Shown here in pieces: positions 23,844 through 35,700 of a stretch of 64,000 nt of DNA (positions are counted from its first letter, which is position 1; each line of letters starts with the position of its first letter). The notes under the pieces are model-generated. The model saw only the letters and a program-made list of their open reading frames with translations. It was not told the DNA's origin and did no database searches. The translations under genes were made by a program, and so were the position numbers. Source of the stretch: Magnaporthiopsis rhizophila (lineage: Eukaryota > Ascomycota > Sordariomycetes > Magnaporthales > Magnaporthaceae); NCBI GenBank assembly GCA_003049465.1, contig PYSS01000039.1, forward strand, positions 186,001 to 250,000. Reading direction: 5' to 3'.

Positions 23844-25051
23844 TTACAGCAGAACGACGGTCAGGCACAGCCAGCCGTCCGGGTAGGCGGCCTCACGCAT
23901 GAGAGCCTCGAGCGGGGCCGAGAATGGCACGGGGGCGCCGTGGAGGATGACGTTTGCCAGGACCGGGTCGCGGCTGCTCGGGAAGAGGGCGGGCAGCAGG
24001 TCTCTGAGCGCAGGACCTAGCGTTTGTGGAGTTTCTGTGTGAAGATGGGGGGAGGGGGTGGAAGAAGCGGAATTGGAAGGCAAGGGGTTAGTGAGGTTTC
24101 CACACACGCACACGCGCACGCTCGCGCAACGGACACGCCCCTCGAGCCCAGTCTCGTCTACACCGCCAGACGCTAGAAAAAAAGAAGGTATAGTGCTCAC
24201 TGTTTCCTATTCGTGGGGCGATCAGGGCCTGCATGACGCGAAACGAGCCGGCAGCGGCCGGCGTGGGGTTTGCCGGGTTGCTCGGCGAAGAAGAGGGTAT
24301 GTATATGCGAATGGGGACATGCTTGAGCGGTGTGGACGCGTTTAGCAGCCGGTTGTTTATTCTGGTAAAGGCCGCGTAGTCACCTTTTATCGTGTATCCC
24401 TCGCTGCAAATCAGCATGTCGAAGCCAGTTGTGCTTCCACTTTTTGCCAAGGCAGCTTCGCGGGAATGCTCACCGTCCTGGACGGCGTTCCAGAGGGCCG
24501 TGGTGTCGTCCTTGGACATGGACATGATTTGTTTTGCGTGGCCGTTTCGGAGGAAGTCGGCCTGTTTGTGATAACCACAGGCTTGCGTTAGCTGGAGGGG
24601 CTATGATATCCTTCCCTCCATCAAGGTTGGACGGAGTCGATCCATGTTTTTGTTTTTGATCAACACGAACCTCCTTTGCGCCGTTGAGAAAAGTGTCTCC
24701 GATATGCCAGCCCTCGCCCTCGTCGACGACGAGGCGCCACGGCAGGGTCTGGGGCCGATAGAGGTCGACGAGCAGGCCGACGGGCAGGTTGCGCAGCTGG
24801 ACGTCCTCGTGGTGGAAGCTGGAGCAGGGGCGGCCAAAGTAGGCGGCCAGGCGCGGCAGCAGCAGGGCCAGGTAGCCAAACCTGGGCACCGAGGCCACGA
24901 AGGGGACCGAGGGTGACGGCCGCAGCGACGCGTGCGTGATGTGAACCGGCACAGCCAGCTTCCAGAGCGCGCTCGGGATGGCCGCGGCGGCGGCCGGGCT
25001 GTCGGGCCGAGGACTGCTGCCGCCGGCGGTCCGCGGGGAATACATGGCCAT
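23844..25051 (-). CDS. ATG5: Autophagy protein 5
   Basis: Four exons on the minus strand: 24671-25051, 24474-24561, 24201-24383 and 23844-24034, giving 280 residues, within the usual fungal range. Atg5 is covalently joined to Atg12, and with Atg16 this conjugate acts as the E3-like enzyme that lipidates Atg8 at the phagophore. Recognised blocks are PRFGYLALLLPRLAAYF, LPVGLLVDLY, LPWRLVV, GAKEADFLRNG across the first splice junction, DYAAFTRINNRLL, VPIRIYIP and the C-terminal APLEALMREAAYPDGW. Lys126 in GAKEAD matches the Atg12 acceptor lysine of the family (Lys130 of human ATG5 in the same KEAD context). The first donor is GTTCGT, less common than GTRAGT. Intron 2 is 90 nt with no in-frame stop, so retention is possible. 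Two ATGs open the frame (25051 and 25045). Confidence 0.9.
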
Positions 25052-26803
25052 GAGTCGTTGTTTTCTTTTCCCGCGCCTCGTTCTCTATGCGATGTGCAAC
25101 CGCTGCTGCTGCTGCTGCTGCTGCTGCTGCAGGTAGCTCATGCAAGGGTGGCGGTCAGCTTGGGCCTACCTGTGCTTGGCCAGCCCCCGGCCTCCCTAGG
25201 TACCAAGGTGACTACCGCGCCGCGATGGAGATGTCTTTTCTTTTCCCTCTTCCCGGGGTGACCTTGTTTTATTCGAGGCGGTGTGGCAGCAGCCTTGTTT
25301 CGTTTGCTTTGTCTCTCTTGTGAACCGTCAGGAGGCAGCAAATGGGGTCCGTGACAAAACGCGGCTGAGTGGTGTTAATGGATCAAATGGGTGACACCGT
25401 TTTTCATTCGCGAACACAAAAGTCGACCAGAGCCACAGCTCGCTGGTGGGCCATCGTGCATATGCAGGAGTGCCTGGCGGGATATGGATGCTGCGAAATG
25501 GAGCTTTGGGTTCGTCAGAGCTGGGAGCTTCCTTCGTTTCCTGAGGGAGGGGTCCAGAGAGCTCCCAGGACGTCACGCTTAGGTGCTGTCGCCCGCTTTC
25601 AGCGCGGGGTAGATAACGATAAAGCTTCCCCATTGGGCCAGCTAACGTTGTGAAAGAGCAAACAAAAGCCATACAATAACAGCTGGGAAGGGCTTTGCAG
25701 ATCCATCCCTGCATAATGTGGCGCGTGCTTGCCAGAATCTGTCCGGCCGTTTAAAGTTTCCTGACACATGTCTTGCGCATCAGCGGAGCTTGTTTTCTGT
25801 CCCGCCACTCAGCTACTGATGGCGGACCCGTCTGGAGGTTGCTCGTGATGCAGGCATGCAGCAATAGACAAGGGTCTGCGAGCTAACCACAGTGAAGATT
25901 CTGCGCATGTCGCACTGTCATCTGTGCCGTCCTTTGAACATGTACTTCCCCCGCAGGTACTATTTTTTTCTGGTCTCTTTTGGGGTTGGGGCCATACATA
26001 AAGAAGAGATGACACACCCCAAGAAAAGAAAAAGGAAGAAAAAAAAAAGGCAGCCGATGCACGACGCATAGGCTCACGCTCATGGATGGTGCGCTTCTTA
26101 TTCCTCACCCGTCTTTCCCCGCCGTGCCGTGAATGGTGTCCACCACCCGTCAGCTCCCGGTCCCTTTTCCGGTATTAGGTAGAGAGGATCGGTAGAAGCA
26201 GCAGCCCGCAAGGCAACTGAGGAGGCAACACCAGCAAGCTTCCCGTCGACATCGATCCCCGTCATCCTGGCAACCTACGGATGAGGGGCTAAACTCAATC
26301 CAGTGTGCTCATGAGAGTTCGTGAGTCCAAAGGCTGCAGACTAATCGCTCCAGCCTCTTAAATAAACCGCAGCCTTCTCGATGAGAGTCAGTAATAAATC
26401 GGAACGTAAGGCATATAACAGTGCTGCTCCCGAATACTCGGTTTAAGTTCATTTGTATGTCCCTCCTTCACCAGTCTCCAAGAGTCACATCACGTGGTGT
26501 TGTAAGGATGCACACCACCGCCCATGTCAACGATCCGGCGATATGCAGGAGTCATTCCCGTTACATCGCCTGATAAGGGAAATTCCCTAGGTATATATCA
26601 CTACTACCTAGCATCTGAATTTACGGACACATAATCAGGAACTTGGTTTGATCAGGGTATGGGTATGATAAGTCGTTTCCATTCGTTAAACCCAGGCAGG
26701 CATCCGGCGGGGTGCCTTCATTAAATATAATACAGCGCGGCCTTCCAAATAAGGAGGAAAAAAAAGGAAGGCAAACCGACAACGAGACGAAGAAAAGACC
26801 CTT
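25052..26803. other. Intergenic region upstream of ATG5, no gene seen
   Basis: 1.75 kb. Apart from the CAG run and upstream ORF it holds a CCTAGGTACC at 25195-25204, a CCTAGGTATATA at 26586-26597 and a locally AT-richer stretch at about 26380-26680. No coding pattern recognised. Confidence 0.5.
25085..25141 (-). promoter_or_regulatory. Poly-Gln upstream ORF in the ATG5 leader region
   Basis: An ATG at 25141 opens an 18-codon frame with nine consecutive CAG codons (25103-25129) and a TAG at 25085-25087. The stop lies 33 nt before the ATG5 start codon. It would act on translation only if the transcript extends past 25141. Confidence 0.4.
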
Positions 26804-27769
26804 TTAAATACCCCTAAAGTTCTCCTGGGCAGTAGCGCGGCTGTTCCTGCGCATGCGGTCGTGTTCAAGGTCGTCGTGCTCGACGGTGGGCTCCCCAAGG
26901 TGCTTGTGCATCACCGAGGGAGGGACCTGGGCGGCATCGAGAGGATCCCTGCCGGCCATCGTCGTTGTCGTTGCCCCGCCTCTGCATCAATTTGCATAAC
27001 AAGGTCAGCAAGAATTTTTATCCCATTGCAAGGCAGATGAACACAACAATAGACATTTCGGGGACCTACGAATTCCCTCTACTTACGACCTGTAAGTCTT
27101 GTCCTGACCCATCGTCTTGCTGCCGTCCAGGTCGCTGTCGACGCGGGGGTCGACCTTGTTCATCATGTCCGACTTGTGCGGGCCCGCCGTGCCGGGCGCG
27201 GGCCCGGGGCCGGAGTGGCCCGTCAAGCCGGCGGTGCCGGTGGTGGTAGAGCTGCCGTAGGTACCCGTGGTGCCGGTGGTGCCGCCCAGGCCGGCGCGGC
27301 CGTCGCGGTCCGAGTCGACGCGCGGGTCGAACTTGTTGGCCATGTTGGAGCTGTGCGGGCCGTGGTTGGTCGAGGTGCCGTGGCTTCCGCCCATCATGCC
27401 GGTGGTTCCGGTAGTGGTGCCAGCAGTACCCATGGTGCCAGTAGTGCCCATGGTGCCGGTGCCCATGTTGGAGGCTGGGTTGGCGCGGTGGTCGCGGTCA
27501 GAGTCGACGCGTGGGTCGGCCTTGTTGGCCAGGTTGGAGCTGTGCGGGCCCGCGGTGCCGTAGCTGCCACCCGTCATGCCGGTGGTGCCGGTGGTACCAG
27601 TAGTGCCCATGTTGGAGGCCGGGTTGGCGCGGTGGTCGCGGTCGGAGTCAACGCGCGGGTCGGCCGCGTTGGCGACGCGGCTGTTGTGGGGGCCCGAGGT
27701 GCCCTCAGGTTGGCTGTGAGACTTGTCCGAGTGGACGGCGTCCTTGATCTTGTTGACGATGGAAGACAT
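26804..27769 (-). CDS. Repeat protein with GPHxSxxANxxDPRVDSD units
   Basis: Two exons on the minus strand, 27087-27769 and 26804-26981, giving 286 residues; the 105-nt intron has a GTAAGT donor. The start at 27769 is preferred over an in-frame upstream ATG because the preceding DNA is a typical CA-rich leader and a TATA box lies about 145 bp upstream. Four copies of a unit of about 27-30 residues, GPHxSxxANxxDPRVDSDxD, lie at 26-55, 74-103, 137-163 and 196-222, separated by Gly/Thr/Met-rich linkers. The C-terminal exon adds a charged, predicted helical tail (PTVEHDDLEHDRMRRNSRAT). There is no signal peptide or membrane segment. The composition resembles hydrophilic, disordered stress-associated proteins, but I know no assigned function. 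Confidence 0.75.
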
Positions 27770-27913
27770 GGTTGTGGTTGTTAGGTGTGATGAAGGTGGA
27801 GGCAATGGGTGATGGTTATTGTGTCTTGATTGTGAGGGTGAGTTGAAGAGTTCGCTTTTTGTGTTGATGTTCAGTCTTGGAATTTTCTGGGCCACGGTGC
27901 CGGGGAAGGTCCT

Positions 27914-27921
27914 CTTTTATA
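27914..27921 (-). promoter_or_regulatory. TATA box (TATAAAAG) of the repeat-protein gene
   Basis: A perfect TATAAAAG on the minus strand about 145 bp upstream of the start codon at 27769. It is the clearest TATA element in the window. In fungi such strong boxes accompany inducible or highly expressed genes. Confidence 0.65.
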
Positions 27922-30400
27922 GACCCAAGGACAGGACGGACGGAAGCTGCTCTCTTGATCCTGTGCCTGGTGGCTGTGACTGTGATCGGTGGTAGCAGGG
28001 AAGTCAAGGAGGCACGACCGCGGCAAACCGAGGATGACCTCATATTGAGGTCATCACTCTTGCTAGCCATTGGACCCTAGCAGCTGCAGCAAAAGCGGCA
28101 AGCAAGGAGTGGGGACTTGGGCCTTCCTCAGATCTCCGTGCAGAAACGGCAGGCGGCCGGCGCTGTAGCCAACAGACTGGATGGAAACACTCAGCGCTGT
28201 ACAGCAGCCTTGGTTACGCAAGCGTCAGCTGGTCTGCTCGGGCGTGCCTGCGGCTACGGCCTTGGTTTCACGCGTGTGCTGGCAAGGGAGGGACATTGTT
28301 GGTAGTCACCGGCAGGCAGTTAGTCACCCTGGCCATTCCATCATGCTTGCCCCAGCTGGGCAACACATTCATCATCCTTCCCTGCCTTGGAGGCTCACAC
28401 ACACACGCAATGTCCCAAACAGGCAAGGGGGGCAAAATGGCAGAAGCTGTCAGCCAAGCGGATAGCCGGCTGGGCTCGTCCAATGGTTGGCCAATGCCTT
28501 GGAGTGGAGGCGGCCTGGAAAGCAAGGCTCGGCGTCGTCCGGCCGTCTTGGCTGTTCCACTTTGGACTTTTTTTTTTTTTTTTTCATTTTTCTCTCTTCT
28601 TTTTTTCTTTTACACACTTTTCGAGATAGATCGGGGTCCGGGCTGTATCCGGTCAACTTGCTCCTGCGTCATAATTTGCGGAGCCACATGGGAATCGGCA
28701 GGCGGGTCATGGCGATCCCCCATTGTGGCTAGTGGTTTGGAATGGGAAGGCAACCTCCCATGTGATTGAGTCACGTAAACATGCCAGCGAGCCTTTCCGT
28801 AACGGGATACAAGCAATTGATATTGAATCTCGATCTCGGTCTCGCGTGCTGTTTTATTTTTTTATTTTTCTCTCGGTTCAAGCCAATTGCTGTCCTGCGA
28901 CTCTTCTTCCATGCTTCTTTGCGTGGCTGCAAGTCTCGGGTGTGGCGTGCTTCCCCCAGCTAACAGGCAGTCCCCACAGGAGCTCTGCTCCACCATTCAG
29001 CCCCCGATCCAAGTCTATGACCGCATCGTTTCGGCCCACCAACGTCATCAACAAACGGCTGGGCCTCTCCAGCCCCTGATTTTCCCACGCGGCTCCTCTC
29101 GGGAGCGGCATGTTTGCAATGTGCTCAGGCCCTGATGCCGAGTTTCACATCATGTGGCTGCTAAAACGTAGAATCAAATTTTGTCCTCCAATCGCTGTGG
29201 AAGCACATCGCGATTTGACCAACCATAGGCTTCGACGGCAAGCGTCAGAAGGACGGCGGGTGGCACAGTTACATGTATGTGACCCCTGGAACCGGCCGGG
29301 CCTGGGCCTGGGCTTCGCCTTGCTTCGGTGAGCTGTGCTAAGCTTGTTTTCTTTCTCGGATCTCGATTTAGCGGCTGCTTGATCGGTTGTCCAAAAATCA
29401 GGTTTTCCCGTGTGGCGATTGCTGCGCCAACTGGATGCCATCTCACACACCTTCGGCAGACCAAGGTCGGCTCAAGGAGCACTAGTGTGTTTTGGATAGG
29501 CGTCCGTGAACCTGTATCTGATGCGTGCCTGGTCGTGCTGGTGTCCGCTTGCTTTCGTACTTCAGCTCTCGTCACTTTCGCCACGTACATACGGTACACA
29601 CAGGAAACAGTACCATGGGGGAAATTCTTGTTTGTATCTCTGTGTGTTAGCCACCCACTTTGACGCGCTTACTCAGTCGGAGATCTACTGCCGCCTCCCG
29701 ATCGACTGCCGGCTCTCCTGCACGCCGCTCGTCCAAGCCGGAGCCGATGCCAGCTCATTTTGCGCTTTTCTGTACCACCGTGTTGTGCCAGGCCAAGACG
29801 GCACACAACGGCGGACTCGCAAAGTGTGCGGTATGTACTCCCATGACAGCTAGTCCACGTGGGTGACTTAAAATTTTCTCCGTTCCTAGTAATACAGCCG
29901 TAGCGTACCGCTTGCGCATCGCCAAAGTCTTGCGAGACATGAGGCAATTTCAGGAAAGGGATGTTGTTTGTTTTCGTTTCAGGTGCCAAACTAGACAAGC
30001 CTGCAAAGAGGTAAAAAAACAGGCTTGATTAGAGCTTGAACAACACAAGCTATGCAAAGCAGAGCAAGTGGTATCTTGATGTGCGCAGCAACGACTAGTC
30101 TCAGCCTTGGGGACGGGGTTAATGGGCCTCGCCCGAATCCCAGGACCCTCAAACTCCCCTCGAGCGGGTCAAAAAGAAAAAGAAAAACAGATGCAGCGTG
30201 GGTTACGGGGGTATCTTATTCCTTCCTCTCTTCCGCATCGCTCTCCCATCATCCCCTCGTCGCCTTCCTCCTCATTATCAATTCATGCCCTGCCCTCCAT
30301 CGTCCAAATATGCCACCCTTGCCTGTATGGCAAGCTTCAATTGCCCAACTTTACTCGGTGCGGAGCCCGGAGTCAAGAGGACCAGGATCAGCTGGCTAGC
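27922..30400. other. Intergenic region, no gene seen
   Basis: About 2.5 kb with no recognisable frame. A T17 run lies at 28568-28584 within a pyrimidine stretch. It includes the upstream part of the repeat-protein promoter and the 3' flank of the MARVEL-type gene. Confidence 0.5.
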
Positions 30401-30995
30401 TTAGACGCGGGCACGCGAGCGGTACCAGCGGCGGCGGTGGCCGGCGGTGGCGACGGCCCTCTCGCGCCTGCGGACCCAGAGGATGCCGAGGAGGGCGCTA
30501 GCGAGCCAGCAGATGGCCGACAGGAAGGCGAAGGCGACGATGGCCTTTTGCTTGGCGCAAATGTCGTTGCCGCGCAGGCGGATGCCGGACCAGTCAAACA
30601 CATCGCCACAGGCGCCGTTGAGCCACTGTTGACTGATGTCAGTCTTTTTTTTGGATCGTGTTCACATGCCGAATGGACTGGAAAATACGAAACGAGGCAA
30701 AAAAGGGCCCAACCAAACTTACGTCGACGAGCAGACCAAAAGCAGCGAACCACATGACCGAGATGATAAAGTCGGTGGGCCAGTGGATGAAGCTGCCGCT
30801 GAAGGGGAAGAGCCACACGATAGCCAGCAGCATCGAGATGGCGGCCACGACGATGGTGTAGATGTGGCGGCCGTTGTCCCAGGCGGACACGTTCTGCGTG
30901 CGGTGCAGGTGCTCGCCCGTGAGGCCAGCCACGATGGCGGCAAAGGCCAGCTCCGCCAAGCGGAGGATCATGCTGAAGAGATCGGTCAAGATCAT
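30401..30995 (-). CDS. Four-helix membrane protein, MARVEL-domain type
   Basis: Two exons on the minus strand, 30723-30995 and 30401-30625, separated by a 97-nt intron with a GTAAGT donor and CAG acceptor, giving 165 residues. Four hydrophobic segments lie near 7-28, 45-65, 74-91 and 117-141, with a short conserved-looking loop containing Cys97 and Cys114 before the last helix. This topology, the length and the start of helix 1 (LRLAELAFAAIVAGL) fit the fungal MARVEL family, whose members organise plasma-membrane microdomains (for example Nce102) or traffic vesicles. The tail is Arg-rich and cytoplasmic. A TATA-like ATATAA lies about 185 bp upstream on the coding strand. The exact subfamily is not assignable by eye. 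Confidence 0.72.
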
Positions 30996-32720
30996 CTTGG
31001 GCGGCTGTTGTTTACGTTTTGCTTAGGTGTGCAAGAGAATACCCTAGGGTAGAAAGTGTGGCTCCAGGCTGTGGCGGCGCACAACTTAGGTAGGTAGGTG
31101 CAAGATGATGATGTAAAGAGGGAATGAAGATCTCGAGAGGTAATGGGTGTAGGCTTCCGTGTGGCGGACGCGGGCGAGTTATATGTGCCTGGCCTAAAAC
31201 CGGTACGTTGTGTGGTTGCGTCTCATTCGACCATTACGCAAACGCGACAAAAGAGCAAGAGCGGCATGACGACGGGGCTTGCCCTGGCTGGGCGCGCGTC
31301 GTCCAAAAGTGCAAATCTGGATTTCCTTGCTCAAGTGTGGCTTGCTGTCGGCATGCGTCATTCCCCCCCTCCCGTACCAGACTTGGAATGAAATGTGGTG
31401 CGGCTGGTCGGGGCTAGAACACCTCGGCGGGCCAGGGGAAGCAGCTCGCTCAACGATCACGCTCATCATAATGAGAGCTGCGCCGATGCGACCCGACGGT
31501 GTATGCCGTTTCTACCTGACCGACCAAGTTTTTTTTTATTCCTCAACTATTCTTCTTTTTTCCCACTGCCCGTCCGTACTCAGACGAGATACCAGATGGC
31601 CGCGCATCTGCCACTACTGCGTCCCGGCGCTCGAGGGTTGTCAACAAGCCCACCCGCCGCCGCCCGACCAAAGGCAGCGGGCCACGTGAGGTCGATTGGA
31701 CGGGCCCAAGCGTCTAACCGTGGTGTGATGTAGAGGACCAAAAGGGACTAATAAGAGAGCGGCATGCACGGCAAAGCGGTCAATGAGCCTCCATGCCTCT
31801 GACGTCGCAGAGAGTTCGTGACGTCATTCGGCTTGGCTGCTGTTTCCCCACCGACATGCCCGCCCGCTCGGACAGTACAGTTTGCCCCAGCTGGTCTGAT
31901 TCGTTGGCGCAGTTGGCATCAGGAGACAGCAAACGTCGACACTGCTGAGCCACACATCTTCCCTCTCACCTGCCACCTTGAACATGCCCTTGGTTACGTG
32001 TCCCAGGCGACGCATCCCATCTGCCAAGTCCCCAGCCATCTTGGCATGACCCCGTTGCTCCTGATACCTAATTTCCGGGGGATGGCACGGAATGTCACAA
32101 TATGATGGAAATCGAGCCTGGGACTTCATTTCTGTTCTGCCCAGAGTATAGATCAAAACACATATTGCGATTAATCGTAGATCAGATATGATCAGATATG
32201 ATCAGAGGCGGGACATTTCAATCGTCCTCCTCCCAGATGGCTGCGGATAAAACCAAAACTGGAGACCGGACGCAAAGCTGCCCGGGGAACTATGTGTACA
32301 TTTGAGAAGAGAAAGTATGAGGATAAAGGGAGAGTGAGAAGGCTGGGGTCATCCAGATATCTGGGAGGGAGTGAAAAAATAATAACGCAAAGGGACGGGG
32401 AAAAGAAGGAAGTGGTATGAAAAGAAAATAAGACAAAATCACCGACCAGAGCCGGGGGCCGCAAGTCAAAAAGAAAAGAAAAATGCCGCGCGTCGGACCT
32501 CCGAAAATTTTTTTTAGCGTGCTGTTGTGGTTTGATCCCAGCAAAGATGCCCAACAAATGGAAGAGAAAAAGAAATGGTAATCCAAAAACGGAATTCGCA
32601 GAAATACAAGAAGAAAAAAAGAACAGTGACAGGAAAAACAAAGCAAAAGAAGAAAGCGAGGGAATGCTTGCTGAACAGGAAACACAAAAGCAGAAAGGAA
32701 AATCGTTTTTCATCCCCCAA
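30996..32720. other. Intergenic region, no gene seen
   Basis: 1.7 kb lying upstream of the MARVEL-type gene and downstream of the large 32.7-37.2 kb gene. A TTAGGTAGGTAGGTG motif lies at 31086-31100 and a short ATGATCAGAT direct repeat near 32180-32206. The last 400 bp are purine-rich on the + strand. Confidence 0.5.
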
Positions 32721-35700
32721 CTACTTGCGACGCGAGAACCTCTTTGAGAAGCCGCCGCCGCCGCCGACCTCCTGCTCGACAGGGCCGAACCTCAGAGACG
32801 CCGCAAAGTCTTGCGGCGGCTCCGACTGACGAAGAAAATTGGCCAGGTCAGACGTGCCGTCGCGACCGCGCGACATGACCGGGTCGCGCGGCTCGTACTT
32901 CTTCATGGGAGCCTTGGGCCCGCCCGTCACGGGCCGGGAGGCCGGAGCCGTCCCGTAGAGCGATGACGCGTCGCCGCCAAGGTCGGCGGGCATGTTGATC
33001 TGGATGGGGGTGTATCCCCTGCCGCCACTGGCGCGGCTCGAAGGCAGGGGCGCCGCGTCGGCCGGCGACCCCTTGGACGAGCTGCGGCCGAGGGCGGCCG
33101 CGAACGAGTTCATCGTTGGCGAGTGGCCCTCCCTGCGCGTGAACCGGGCGATGAGGCTCGGTGCGCTCGCCTTCTTCCTTGGAGCCTGCGACTTGTTGGG
33201 CACAATGACCCCGGGTGGGTAGCCCGACGGGAGGTGGAAGGGTAGCACGGGTATCTCCACAGGTGGCGGCGCGTTCATCAAAAAGTCGGCGAGGCTCTCC
33301 TCTTGCGGCGGCGGCGTAGGCTGCTGCTGGGGATATGTCGATATCGCCCGTGGTGTCGGCTGCTGCTCCACCTCGTCATCGTCGTCGTCATCGCTGTCGA
33401 TGGCGTACGGGTCCCGCACCCGCCTCTGCTTGCGCTTGGATATCATGTCGTCCTCGTCCCACATGCCGCCGCCGCCACCTTGCCTGGCGCCGGCCGCGGG
33501 GAAAGACGACTTGTTGTTGAGCAGCGCGCTCGATGAGTTGACCGACGACGGCTGCGATGAGCGCTCTGTGACGCTGGGCGACGCCACGCTGCTATTCCTG
33601 ATGTCCGGGATGTTGGCGTCGATTGCCTTGCCGCCGGGCGCCATGGCGAACTGGTCCGAGTCCATAGTGGTACGGAACGGGGCCACCGTCCGCGGGATGC
33701 GCGGATTATTGCCCGTGGTGGGTGGTCCCCTGCGGATGAAGTCGATCAGGTCCGAGTTATCCTCGCGCCCGTCCACAACGGCTGCCCGCGCCTGGTACCT
33801 GTGCCTGTTTTCTTTGTGGCCGCCGACCGTCGAGGAGCGCGTGAGGGGCCTGGGTGCCGAGTTCAGGTCGCCAGCACCACCGGCAGCTCCGCTCATAGCA
33901 ATCATACCCGGGTGGTTCGTGCGAAGCGACACGGGCGGGCCGCCGCCACCCGACGGTCCTGTTGCACGGATAAAGTCGGCAAAGTCCGAAAGGGACTCCT
34001 TAGGCACGCGCGCATCCCTCGCCTGGGGTCCTACGACGCGAATCTTGGAAACCATCCCGGGCGGTGCTCTTGGAATCGGGCCTGTCAGCTTGACGCCTGT
34101 CGATGGAGACGTGTTGACGGGATGAGAAGACAAGCCCGTCGCTTGCGAGACGGATTGGGTCCTCCTCGAATCGCCCAGACGAGCGACGGAGGATGTGGGC
34201 GAAGAACGAGTGCGGTCCGCAAGCTGCACCTGCGCGTCCTCGCTCTTTCTGCTCTTGGGCCGCAGCGCGGGGCTGTCCACCTTTACAGATCGGACGGACT
34301 GAATGAGTTCATGTGCGTTGTTAGCATCTGATTCCTGATACTGCCAAGAAAAAGGGCCTATGCGCCGGAACTTACGTCAATGTCACGCATGCTCTCGGGC
34401 GTAAGAGTGTATTGGATGGTCTGGTCGCTCTTCATCAACTCCTCAAAGTTACGCGCAACGTCCTCAGGCGTGACGGCGCTGTCGCGCGTCGCGCTCTCCT
34501 GCGAGGTGCGAAGCGGCTTCCTCCTCTGCTGCTGAGTTGACAGCTGGATGGAGGAACCCGACGGGTCCGGAAATTTGCCCCCACGAGGAGACTCGACAAC
34601 GTCTTCCAGAGGCGGGCTGGAACGCGGGCTGGAGCGCGGGCTAGGGCGATCAGCCGACACCTTCCTTATGGTGGCAACGGCAGAGCGTTGATCAACAGGG
34701 GTTGCCGGGCCCGACACGTTCACCGGCCTATTGAGGCTACGCTCTGGCAGAGCCGGCGGAGGTGCCTTGCGCGTGCTGGAGGCGGACGACTTGCGTGGGG
34801 CATCAGACGTGTCGTCAATGAAAAATGTTCCATTCGGGGGCTTGGGCAAGGAGGCGGCGGCCGTGTTGGCAGAAGACGTCCTGACCGGGGACGCCCTGAT
34901 AGGCGACTGAGGTGGCGACGTCTGGAGCTGCACAGAGCCGAAGATGGCATCTGACGAGTTCAGCTGAGACTGCAGATCATTGGGCTGGGACATAGACTGG
35001 GAAGGAGTGACCGTGGACTCGCTGCTGTCCTTACGCAAGTCCATGCCGGCGATCTCCTCAGCCTCCGAGATGGAGTCGTTGTGAACCCGCGTGGGCTTGC
35101 CATTTGGGAAAGGAAAAGCCTTCTTGGACGGGCTTCCCACTGGCCGCTTCTCCTCTCTGACCGGCGGGGTCGGGAAGTTGGAGAGGCTGCTGCCCCGGAG
35201 CGAAACCCGCTCCTGAGCATCCGCTGAGCTGCCGCGAGATCTCGACACGGGACTCCGCGGGGTGAGGACCTCGATCATGCGCACAGAGTGCACACTGGGG
35301 GACCGCGTGGGGATTCCGATGGTGATGGGCGGCTTCGCCTTCGGCTTCGTACGGTCGCTGACGGAGGCCGTTGGCGAGCTACTCCTGCCGGAAATCGACA
35401 CCCTGGACGAGGTCATGATTTCGGGTTCCTCCGAGAACTCGTCGATCTCATCCACCTCGTCCAGGGACTGACGGGAGAACCTAGCGTCCAGGGCAGCCTT
35501 CATGCCTCCCGTGGCGCCCGCGATCATGGCCGAGATCTCAGCCGACGATTTACGCCGACCCTTGTACATCTGCATCTGCTCGGGATCTATGTTGGCAGCA
35601 CGAGACTGCGTCTCATCTGACAGCGCAGGGCTTGGTGGCCCGGCAACTAGCACGTGCTTGGCGGTTGCCTGAGCCCGCTTCCCTCCGGCACTCTTCTTCT

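Noticed and set aside
27770..27895. In-frame upstream extension of the repeat-protein gene
   Set aside because: The added residues are compositionally like a translated CA-rich leader, and the extended start would lie only about 20 bp from the TATA box at 27914-27921.
32180..32206. Short ATGATCAGAT direct repeat
   Set aside because: Only two to three short copies; too small to be informative.
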